Positions 22,861 to 34,100 of a stretch of DNA of 64,000 nt are shown piece by piece. The stretch is from Anthopleura xanthogrammica. Lineage: Eukaryota; Cnidaria; Anthozoa; Actiniaria; Actiniidae. The notes under the pieces are model-generated. The model saw only the letters and a list, made by a program, of their open reading frames with translations, had not been told where the DNA came from and searched no databases. The DNA lies in the NCBI GenBank assembly GCA_964019055.1, contig OZ025223.1, positions 9,555,763-9,619,762 of the forward strand. The letters run 5' to 3'. A program made the translations under genes and the position numbers. Position 1 is the first letter of the stretch. Every line of letters starts with the position of its first letter.

Positions 22861-24633
22861 AGTATACTCTCAAGATCTGCATCAAGCCAACCAGACTATA
22901 CTTTCAAGATCTGTAATATTTCAAGCCAACCATAGATTATACTTTCAAGATGTTATGGACATATAATTGACATTATAAACTACCTAATTACTGCCATATT
23001 CAACTGATATTCAAGTAGAACTTGCAAGAGCTGAAACAATTCTATTGTGTAACCCGGAGTGTTTATATTTGTCTTTTTTTTTTTGTTTAATTTGGATATA
23101 TAGGCCTGAGATGCACCTCTTTTTCATGATACACACACATAATCCGTTGTAAAACATCCCCTAACAAACTGCACACACAAACAATAGTAGGATTGCAATC
23201 CATCTCCACCTCCACGTGGTGCAATCTGGGAACTGTGTGCCAAGCGTACAGGCTAAGAGAGATGGCAAACACTACAACAGCTTGTTACGAATAGACCCCT
23301 TGCATGTGACGTTCAGGAACTCAATAAATTCTGGATGATTTATATATTGCCAGTAAGATTTTTTGTGTTAAAATGATATTTGGAAGTGGGGGGGGGGGGG
23401 GGGGGAGGGGGTAATGTGTAATGTGGAAATCATGGCAAGTGACAAGAAAAAGGCATTCAAAGTTGTATGTTAGTATGTAATTAGAAAACTTCCATATACA
23501 TAATTTAATGCACATACAAAATAAGGAAAGAAAAGTCAGTGTCCCTAGCTCGTTTTTGGGACTATGAACTTGAATATTACCATCTTCAAAAGTTATCGAA
23601 AGAAAAATTGGCAGAAGCCAAGCTTCACACGAAATAATTCATAACTTGAAAATCAAAATGCCAGGAAAGTAATTTCACAGCACATCTACTTTAAACATTA
23701 TTTTCGACAACCAGCTTAAATATTTGAAGAAAGTTTTGAGAATAAGCTCAAAGTTCAACATTTTGTTTATAATGAACTTAAAACTTTTCTCAAACAATAA
23801 AAAACTTTGAAAAAAAATTGCTTACTATATAGTAAGCAATTTTTTTTCATATTTGCTGTTTTAGTAAGATTTAAATTTAATAGATAAGAACAGATATAAA
23901 ATTGAATTTCAGTTTAATAGATAGATAATTACTGAGATCCAACTCCAAAAAAAATGGTAAAAATGACTGAAATATAATTCAGTTTTTAAGGGTTGAAATG
24001 AAAATGGAGAAAAAGAATTGGGAATTCTCTTAATCCAATATATCAACCCACAAGCTCATCATTACTCAGCAACATTTCTTCAACAAACTCTGAAATATAA
24101 TCTTCAGCTTTGGAATTCTGTAGAAAGATGGAAAAAAGTTATTTAATATTGTTAGCAGCCTCAAGAACAGAAAAGTGGGAAGTGGGAAAATGCACAGTTG
24201 TATCCAAGAAGGATGAAATAGCCTACTTTCAATATTCTGGTTGAGTGATCACGCACAAAGCAATTTAAGGCAAGGCTCAAGGGAAATAAAATATATTAGT
24301 ATTACCTCATTGTTTCCCTTGCAGCCTCCCTCTTCTTAAATTGTTGTGTGATGGCTCAACCATAATATCCAAAGTGGGATAATGAAATGTATATCCAAGT
24401 TACATATTAAAGTATACAGAAAACAGCTTACCATAACATCACTGTATGGAAGAGGTAGGTAGTTTGAAACCAAAATTCTTGCCATAATAAAAGGCTACAA
24501 CATGGCAGTGTTGACACACTTTGTTGTCTTGACCTTTTGTTTTAGCAGGTGTTGCCCATGCAGTTGGAAGCACCTACATACTGGGGGCACTGCATACCAT
24601 TGTCTAAGAACATTAGACCGCCTGGACCACAAT
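22861..24633. other. Region without a recognisable gene
   Basis: It contains an 18-20 base G run near 23388-23405 and a self-complementary TTGCTTACTATATAGTAAGCAA at about 23819-23840. A segment at 24215-24300 is repeated at 39770-39850. No exon is supported. Confidence 0.45.
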
Positions 24634-24801
24634 TATAGACCTTTTTAGCTTCATATGCAAATTGCCCATTTCAGACCACATGACATTCCTTGAGAAATGT
24701 TCTTTTGTTAAAATATTTACACATGAAAGAATCAATGCCCAAGAGTGGCATCACGTGGTCTGAAATGGTCACAACAAACAATGAAGCTAAAAAGGTCTAT
24801 A
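24634..24801. mobile_element. Foldback MITE related to the ACCACGTGTCATTCC family
   Basis: Termini TATAGACCTTTTTAGCTTCA and its inverse enclose inner arms CCATTTCAGACCAC. The inner part matches the 14056 family but the outer ends differ. Confidence 0.8.
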
Positions 24802-25880
24802 CAACAGTGTTTGTTTGTCTTTAGCATGTTTGTCTCCCAGTAGGCTGGCCGATTGAAGCTATCATGACCTATAAATAATCAATAAGAGATTCACAAATAG
24901 CTAATGTAATTCAAATATACATATTTTTTTCACAAAGTTGCCATACAATCATTTAATTTTTATCAGTATTGTTTTGTTATCAATCATTATCATCATCATA
25001 AAAACATCTTGAAATAAACTGATTTTTGTTAAAGAGCAATGATTGATTGCTCAGCATCTTGAACCAGAGACTCATGTTGAATCTTGTGGCTCCAGATCAA
25101 ATTGGAAAATAGGCAAGTTTTATAGAGTGGATAATCTGATTCTTAAAGAGATGATAACTAGCGGTAAGCTAGTGTGGGCTGCGTCGGTGTTTCTAATGAA
25201 ACAGTATGGATAAAAAGTTAAATTTTACACCGTAAAAAATAAGAGAGATCACTTACTGACGTTTCGGACGCTAGTCCTTCGTCTGATTCTTACCTTTGGT
25301 GTGGATACTTTGGTTCAAGTAGCGAACAGTACTGGAACAGTATTTGGTGCTCCATCATATGGCTGCATAAAACATCCTGTCAATAAATATTTAGCATAAT
25401 GAATATCTGATACTTCAACCTTATAAAATAAACCTTCAAATTTTAGATCAAACCCTGAAACAGAATCTATTATGGCATGGCTTACTCACAGAAAAAACCC
25501 TGAAACAAGGGGAGGTGCAGGAAATATCAAGGATGTTCAGACAGCAGAAAACTGCATTCTTCGTCTTGTGTGTGAAGGTGTAACAGTGGGTTCAGTCCAT
25601 TTCTGGCTCTGCTACACACAACACACTCATTGCATAACTTTCATCACTACATCCACTTGACAAGGGTGTCGATGGCCCACAGAATACACGAGTCTAACCA
25701 CATTTTCCCCTATAATAATGATACTTCAAACCTGTTTATTTTATCAATACCCTTAAACAAGCAATATAAGTCACAGATAGAATTGGAATTAAGCATTTAG
25801 GCTGGGGAAAACAGGAGAATGAATAATATTTAAGAAAATGACATCAGTTCTGCAATGGCAAAAATAATGCCTTGTGTTAA
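24802..25880. other. Gene-free stretch with repeat fragments
   Basis: It contains a single partial unit of the 93-bp minisatellite (about 25145-25185, GGGCTGCGTCGGTGT) and a GACGTTTCGGACGCTAGTCC word typical of dispersed repeats. No coding evidence. Confidence 0.4.
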
Positions 25881-26049
25881 CTTGGGTGTAATATTGTCTC
25901 GTTTCAGACCATGTCATTCTCTTAAGAATAAGATTCTTTGTTTGAGTTGTATCCATATTCATGTGTCTTCTAATGTGCAACCGTTAAACAAAGAAATGGT
26001 ACTCTAGGGAATGACACATGGTATGAAATGGGAAAACATTACGCCAAGC
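25881..26049. mobile_element. MITE, ACCACGTGTCATTCC family, copy 2
   Basis: It starts CTTGGGTGTAATATTGTC and ends GGGAAAACATTACGCCAAG. The loop contains ATCCATATTCATGTGTC in inverted orientation relative to 14056. Confidence 0.85.
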
Positions 26050-26653
26050 TAGTTGGAACAGACTGATCAGTTGGAGTTATAACATAGGTATCCTTACCTT
26101 ATTTGATGTGCACAATGTTCTTCTCACCAAATACCCTGAAACATTGTCAAATATAATACCCATTTAGAATTAATTAACAGCAAAAGATAAATGACAATAC
26201 CTACATCAAAGAGTCATTTAAACAAATAATATTCAAAACATATGCACAGAAACATTTCCACATAATAATTATAACCATCAACTTATGAATTTAATGTATA
26301 CTATCTGAATGCAAGAATCTTGTCTGCATGTCTACTTAAATAAAAAAAGTTGTAACAACCTTCCCGTTTTAAAAATAATCCAAGAGCTATGCAATAAAAA
26401 ACTTCTTTTAATTAAGTATTTGCAGTGAAACCAAATGAATCAAATTGTGCCACTTTTACTTGAATTGCTCTCTGTATGATCAACAGCATTAATTCTAATC
26501 ACCTAGTAGTATGCACCCTATTGAAATATTAGGAACCATTATTCATTTATGGGATGAGAGGGGAAGTAGGAAAGTGGAAAGACCCAGGGAACTCCCATGA
26601 ACTCTGAAAGAAATTTAAGAATTGCGTCATTAATCCTCCCTGTAATTCAGGGC

Positions 26654-26829
26654 CCCTTAAGCTATGGACACAGAGTGCAATGTTGTGCAAATGTTGCAGG
26701 CAATCCATGTTGCGAGCCATGTTACAATTTGTTGCATGCAATGCTGCTGAAGTAGAAAACGATCCTACTTCTGCATCATTTGCTGCAATATTGTGCATAC
26801 TGTTGCACCATGTGTCTGTGCCTTTAGAC
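26654..26829. mobile_element. MITE, CTGAAGTAG foldback family
   Basis: It contains TAAGCTATGGACACAGAG, CCATGTTGCGAGCCATGTTA and GCTGAAGTAGAAAACGATCC in the family order. Confidence 0.85.
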
Positions 26830-26943
26830 GAATGGCAAAAATTTCAAGTCGTCCCCATTTCTCACTCTTCCTTCCTTCTATCCAATTCATGTTTCCTAAA
26901 GAGACTAAAAAATTTCCTTATGAGTAGCTTCAAGCCCATAAAC

Positions 26944-27073
26944 AGACCTAATCAGCTAACGCATGGTTATGTACGTTTCCTCCCAATTCAAAACCTCTAA
27001 AGACAGAATCTTATTTCAAGAGGTTTTGAATCGGGTGGAAACATACATAACAATTTATTAGCTTATTAGATCT
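26944..27073. mobile_element. Short foldback element
   Basis: The left arm AGACCTAATCAGCTAA...CAATTCAAAACCTCT is inverted at the right as AGAGGTTTTGAATCGGGTGG...TTAGCTTATTAGATCT. Confidence 0.75.
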
Positions 27074-27711
27074 ATTGTTTTTAGGATATATACAAGCACC
27101 GAGAAAATTTCGGTAATCTTTCTACAATTAACAATTTCTGAACAATTTGCACTTCTCTTTTCCACAGTAACTTTTTAGATTTTTTTACTTCAAGAGAACA
27201 AAAAGCATCACAAAATTTTGACTTATCGCACAGCAAGAGTCAAGATGAAAGGTGTGCTTAAAAACAAGTGTTCAGCGAAGCTTACGTCAACCAAAACTAT
27301 TTGCTTCAGCTGAACAGCATACCATCAACACCCTTTTTTTGCCGCAAAGCATTACTGTACACCAACGTAATATATATCACTAAGAATACACATTTATGCA
27401 TACTTATTCACTTGTTTAGGAGCTGTTTACTGTAGGTATATACAAGTTATAATGCATACTTACTCATATGGTTAAGACATCACTAGTTCTTCAATGATCA
27501 GAAGAGCCTATGGTAATGACGAGTAACGCTGGAGAAGATCTTTAGTCATCTATTTTACTTGATTTGATATCTACTTCATCTCAGTGTTGTACGCTATTAT
27601 TTTCATCATTTATATATCATGCATTTTTTATTGCCACGGCATCCCAGCTATGTTTGAAGGAATAACGCAATACCATGGAAATTTATTCCAAATTTTATAA
27701 ACGCTGTTTAC

Positions 27712-28180
27712 CAAAGAGAACTAGCAAGTACATGTAAACTAATTAGAGCTGAGTCGGTGTAATAGGCAAGCTGAGCTCCGTGGAATAAAAAGAGAACTAG
27801 TGAGTAAACTAGTCTGAGCTGCGTCGGTGTATAATGCTTAGAATATGATGGGTTATAGGTAAGCTGAACACCGGGGAATAAAAAGAGAACTAGCAAGTAA
27901 ACTAGTCTGAGCTGCGTCGGTGTATAATGCTTAGAATATGATGGGTTATAGGTAAGCTGAACACCGGGGAATAAAAAGAGAACTAGCAAGTAAACTAGTC
28001 TGAGCTGCGTCGGTGTATAATGCTTAGAATATGATGGGTTATAGGTAAGCTGAACACCGGGGAATAAAAAGAGAACTAGCGAGTAAACTAGTCTGAGCTG
28101 CGTCGGTGTATAATGCATAGAATATGATGGGTTATAGGTAAGCTGAACACCGTGGAATAAAAAGAGAACTAGCGAGTACA
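27712..28180. repeat. 93-bp minisatellite, locus 2
   Basis: About five copies of the same unit as 14476-14895. Here most units carry TGCTTAGAATATGATGGG and CTGAACACCGGGGAAT variants. Confidence 0.93.
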
Positions 28181-29127
28181 CTATAGTTGCTTTGTTGTGT
28201 TAATAGGGTAAATGATGGGAATGATAAAGTAACTTGAACACCGTATAATAATAAGCAGTCGCATACTGAGTACCAAGGATCTGAGGGGCAACTAGAATAA
28301 AAACTAATTATGGCAAAAATTTGGGGGGGAGGGGGCACATGGCCGCCCCCTCCCTTTGCAGTGCCATCATACTGAAAATTTTAGGGGTGGCAGCTCCCCC
28401 TTGCTACGCAACTGATAATAAGGACATACTTATCTAAAGTTTTGTTCTTAAATGCCTCTGTACATGGGACTATACATAAGAAAATGGAATTTGTTACTAT
28501 GAAGCAGAGCTTTAAGACTATTCATCCATCTTATGGGCAAATGAGATGACTTACTGTTTTATGGAAAAATACAACAAATGTTATGATTAACAGCAAGATC
28601 TCAATCTCTTTCAATTGTTTATTTTATTTTCTCTCATTCTTTGCAATTCTAATCCCTTTAACAAAGTGATCTAACTGCTGGGATGCCTGCATTAAAATGT
28701 TAACTATGTATTTGATGCCCTGATACAACCTCTGGGCTGGGTACAAAATCTGTGCACAGTCAACCCACTGATCAAATTGGAATATATCTGACTAATATGC
28801 GCAAGACTAAACATAGGGATCTAAGGACAATAGATATTAGCACAAGTGCGTGCATGTATGCATACCAGCTTCTCAGTCCACAAGCATTAAAGAAACAACA
28901 AAATATAGTATTTTAAAAAGAAAGCACAGTGGGGTCGAAATTTTGGTAGGGGAGTTTCACTGCTGACCAAAAAAAAGTGATTGGAGTTCAACTACCAAAA
29001 ATATTTTTTAATTAGGGAGGGGGTCGTCATCCTCAGGGGGTTTATTTGCAGTATAGGGGGTTTGCATAAATCCCTGGATATTTACCTCCTCAGTATCAAG
29101 CCAAATAATGAAAGAATATTTTATAGT

Positions 29128-29221
29128 TATGCCTCTCAGATACAGCCTTTTTTGCTGAACACATATTTCAATTGAAATTCGTACGGTAATTCCAATGTTT
29201 TTTCATCACAGAGGCCTATAA
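29128..29221. mobile_element. 92-bp dispersed element, copy 1
   Basis: It runs from TTATGCCTCTCAGATACAGC to TTCATCACAGAGGCCTATA. Near-identical copies are at 32966-33055 and 35534-35625. The ends are weakly inverted (GCCTCT/AGAGGC). Confidence 0.85.
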
Positions 29222-29274
29222 TACTTGCTATTACATTATTGTTATATCGTAAGTACCATACTAGATGAAAGTCT

Positions 29275-29462
29275 AAAGATCGAATTGGAATTTAGAAGTT
29301 GATTTTTGCAGAGGGAGGATAACAGGGAGACCCAGAGAAAAACCCTTGAAGCACAGGAGAGAACATGCAACTCTACCCACATACAACACTGAGCCCAGCG
29401 GGACTCACAAATGGGTCGCATTGGTTAGAGGCAAGCAATCAAACCGCTATGCCACCAGTAAT
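29275..29462 (-). mobile_element. tRNA-derived SINE-like copy
   Basis: Read on the minus strand the head contains TGGCATAGCGG, an A-box-like word. The body shares GGAGAGAAC, CTCTACCCACA and the AACAGGGAGACCCAGAG tail with the copies at 44030, 49945 and 62395. The B box is degenerate here. Confidence 0.55.
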
Positions 29463-31167
29463 CCCCATAAGTTGAGTGTGTTGAAGATACCTTATCATAG
29501 GAAATTAACTTTCCATGAAATTAACACGAATTTCAAAAGATCACGTTAATTTAAGTTGTGTTAATTTCCATATCATTAATAAAGTAGAATGTTACTTTTC
29601 ACGATATGAACTCCTAGCAATTTTATCTGTAATCTACTTTTGAAAAAAATATTTATTTAAAACTGAACATTACAGCTAGTCACTTAATTAACAACATTTC
29701 AGTATTTGTTGGAAATTATCTTTTCATTTTATATTCTACAAGACAGTTCTTCATTTTCACTTTCAGATGAGTTATCTTTGTGTTCATCATGTTAATCTCA
29801 TTCAAATCGAAGTTTAGCCTTGTCTTTCGCATTAATTTTCTTAATTTGTAAGTATCTTTTCCCTCAATTTGCATTAATTTAGGCAACGCTAATTTCCAAA
29901 ACTTTATTTTTGTGGAGCGTTAATTTCCTATAATAAGGTATTATGTAAAAAAATTGGATAAAAAATTAATGATAGACATTTCAGATGGAAACCCAAACTA
30001 CTCCGATGGGTTTCTTCTTGTTTTCTACACATTTAACCACCTCATGGTTGGCGCGGTTGGGCATCAGCCTGTTTCTTTATCGAGTTATGAATAACTAATG
30101 GAAAACACAGTAGAAGACTGTAAATCAGATACAGAATCCTCCTCCTTTGCATTCAACTTTAACATGGATTTTCTCTGTCAACCTCACTCCAATCTCAATT
30201 CAAATTATTTAGTAAAACATGAAATTATACTCCTAGACAGTAAATAAGCAATATCATTTTCAATACTGCACCTGATATGTATGCACTTTACAACGGCTGG
30301 CTATTGTAAATGCCCATACACATGGGCCATTCATATTGTATTGACTTAAAGTTATGATACATGGATCAGATAGACCAGCACACATTCAATAATCAAAGAT
30401 GTCACCGACACAAAAAATTGCATTGAGCCACCTTAATATTGAGTTCATTTATTTTACACAATGATTAGACCTTATTTTTAAAAGAAGAGTTCACAAAATT
30501 ACTACTCAAATTCTATATTTACTTGATACTTTATCAAAACACTGAAGCAGTAATCTATAAACACAATAATGTTAAATCTTCATACACATTTCTCTTTTAA
30601 TACTACTAACATATTTGGCAAACCACCACCCAAGCTAAAACACATTTATAAACTCATCAAGACTATCTCTTCATCTCAAATCGTTTGAAATTAATGACAT
30701 TAAGATAAAATTAACTATATTCTCATGGGATATTGTATTTATAGCAGGTTTTTAACAAGAATCCTGACTGATCTTGGCAGCATCTGACGCTCGATACTAA
30801 AAATATTCCCAATTTTCATCATGCAATAGTTAATAAATGTATGCTAATATTATAAAAAATTAAAATCAAAAGCCTACTTATTAGTTTTAGTGCAATTTAC
30901 TACTGATAAAATAACGAGACGTCCATGAAGATACTGCTTACTGAGAGTAGAATAACTGTAGTAACTGACACAGGTGACACAAGTATTATATATAGTTGAG
31001 TTCGCCAGCAGACTTGAGGTGTTATATTATATAGTAAACAAGTATATCGAACAGTTATGCATTGTATAATCCAGTATTCTTATCAGATATGGTTATCTTG
31101 CAGCCTTCAATCTATATGCAACACCGCATCAACATTTTCTGTTAACACACTTCATCGTCAGTAATGT

Positions 31168-34100
31168 TCAGTATTTACGACGTTTGTCATGATCACGAGA
31201 TCGTGCAGCAAGTCGGTCTCGATCAGCACGTTCGCGTTTCCGATCCATTTCAGGGTCAAATCGGCCAGGCCTCTTTATGATTTAAAATGATCCCACAAAA
31301 GCAAGTGAGCGAAAATGCAATCAATGTTCATGCAGATTCCAAATGAAGTTTCCAGGGGGTATATATGTACATCCATAATAAAGGTGAGGATAATAATAAA
31401 AAGAAAAAGAATCACATTAGAACATAATCCGTAAGTGTCTGTCTCTATGATAACTCTGCAAGAGAAACTACAACCAGTTCAATAAATACTCCTATAATCT
31501 AAACATACTGGAAAAAAAAGGTTTTTTAGTCTATATGATATAATATACATCAACTATTTATGCTCATGCGAAGATACAATTTGATTGACAGGGTTCGTGC
31601 TGAGAAATAGATCTAAAATTTGAGAAGTATTCAAGGATTATTCAAGGACTCAAAAACAATTTTGCAAGGAGTATTGTCAGATGAGTTATTTTGGTTTAGA
31701 GGATTTTCAAGTGTGCAAACTCACCTGAATTTTGGTGCAAAAAGTGAACATGCTTTGAAAGCACAAGGTTGACTCACTAAGTCGTATGTGCTTATAATGA
31801 GAGTATACATTCAAGGAGTTTTCAAGGAGTTTGAGCAGAATCCTAAAATTCAAGAGCTTTTCAAGCACCCTTGATAACTAAAATTATATTCAAGGCATTT
31901 TCAAGTAGCACGAACCCTGGATTGAATAAAATACCAGTTTAAACTTATTAAATCTAACTTAGACTAAGTCATTGCAATTAAATAAAATTACTTTGCAAAG
32001 GAATAACATTTTTCACAATCTGGTCTTGTTACAGTAGCATCACCCATATAATTTATAAGATACAATTAAGATAGATTTTTAACACAACATAATTTCAAAT
32101 AAACACATCAATATCGTTACAGATAAATTTTCGGATGGAAATTAATCGACCCAGCTTCATAGAGTCTCCTGTATCTAAATGGTAAAGAATCCAACTACAA
32201 TGCCGATGGTCATGGGTTGGATACCCATCTGGGACACAGAATTTTCTGAAATCCTCATGGTTCATTTCATTTCGTGTCTTTCTTGAAGATCTATTGACTT
32301 AATTCTATATCATCGAAATTAAAAAACTGACAGAGTTTCATTTTTTATGCACAATGGTAAATCTTTTCACATTATAAATCAATCATTCCAACATGCTTAG
32401 ATCGTTAGCAATAACATGTCGCAGCTATTTGTATTCTCATAAATAATGTAGTTCGAGTACTATGTTATAATTCAATCATTGTTCCTAGAATGAACATGGG
32501 ATTGAAAAACATTTCTCTGAGTTTGGAAAGACCATTTCTGAGGCCTACTGCTTTCAATTTTGAGTATGTTACATTACTCATACTTTTTTAAATTTATGCT
32601 ATGATGATTTCGAAAAATTTTAACAACACTAAATACTTACCGAACTAAATGTTCTAACCTCAGAATTGATAAAGACTATATAACATTTTAGGAAATTATA
32701 ATGTAAAAAGAGATAGAAAAAAGACAGATTATACATTACCATTGGCGGCATCGGACCTGGTCCCATTGGTGGTCCTCGAGGGCCATGCATGGGGGGTGGT
32801 GGTCCCATACCTGGTCCAGGGCCCATTCCCATAGGACCCATTGGACCCATAGGGCCAGGGCCCCAGTCACCACGAGGACCCTACGACAAAAATAATGATT
32901 ATTTTAAATATGAAGCAAAGTAACCAGTCAAATAATGAAACAAAAGCGTGATGTTATAGAATTATGCCTCTCAGATACAGCCTTTTTTGCTGAACACATA
33001 TTTCAATTGAAATTCGTACGGTAATTCCAATGTTTTTTCATCACAGAGGCCTATACAGTACATGTCCCCATTAACTGGCACAAATCTAGGATTTTGAGTA
33101 GGGGGTCACAAAATAAAGAAGATGCACGTTTTGCTATACTAATGAACTAATTCTAAGCTAGAATGGGGGTGATGGGCACCTTGTGATGACCTAAATCTGT
33201 CACTGATTAATCGACAATTAATAATGACTATTTAATGAATATTTACCTTTGGAGGCATTCCACGGGGGGAGAAAGGCATTGGTCTCATGTCCTGCAAAGA
33301 CAAATAACCAACAAACATATAATTTTGTTCTCTAAAAAATCTCTAATAACTCCCCATCTCTTTATACTGTCATTTACACCTCCCTCATGAACGTCTCAGG
33401 ATTTGATAAAATTATAAGGTTTTTACCAGCCCCAGTTTCTCTAGACTGACATGTATGTCACTAAAGTCTCAAACATACATTTCTCATCATATCTTCTTGT
33501 CGTCTCATAAACTCATCCTGTCTTTGCCTGTACATCATTTCTTCCCTGTGTCTTTCTTCCTGGATTCTCATATCATCTTGATACCTTCTTTCTTCTTCCC
33601 TGCGTCTAGAGGAATAACACCGTTATGTATTACTTATCAGGGAGCGCTAGTGTACATGTATGAAGAGCATGACGTAAGCAGATTGCATGCGACAGTTGTA
33701 AGCAAGTTGTATTGTGTAAATTGGCTTTAAGATTTTCAAATATTTTCAATAATGGATCTCATAAAACATACCTCATGTCCATCTCTTTCTGCATCATTTC
33801 CTGTCTTCTCATCTCTTCTCTGTGCTGCATTTCTTCATGCCTTCGCATCTCTTCTTGTCTTCTTTGCATGTCAGCTAGAAAATGAAAAAATACGGTACAT
33901 ATTATTACTGAACAATTGCTTGATTTCAGTAGAAATTATTTCCAGAATTGTGTGGAATGTTCAGCATCTGAATGGCAAGTTTTCAATAGAATTCTATCTG
34001 GCTGACCACCATTTGGAGCACAATAAATTTGAAGACATTTTTCAGTTAATGAAATCAAAATTAAATTCAAATTTCAACGAGCCACTCACAAAAGCAAAGG

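Larger units (their letters stand above)
28181..31167. other. Gene-free flank downstream of the DBHS gene
   Basis: AT-rich sequence with a 92-bp dispersed element (29128-29221) and a SINE-like copy (29275-29462). I found no exon. The part nearest 31167 is presumably the 3' UTR of the DBHS gene. Confidence 0.45.
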
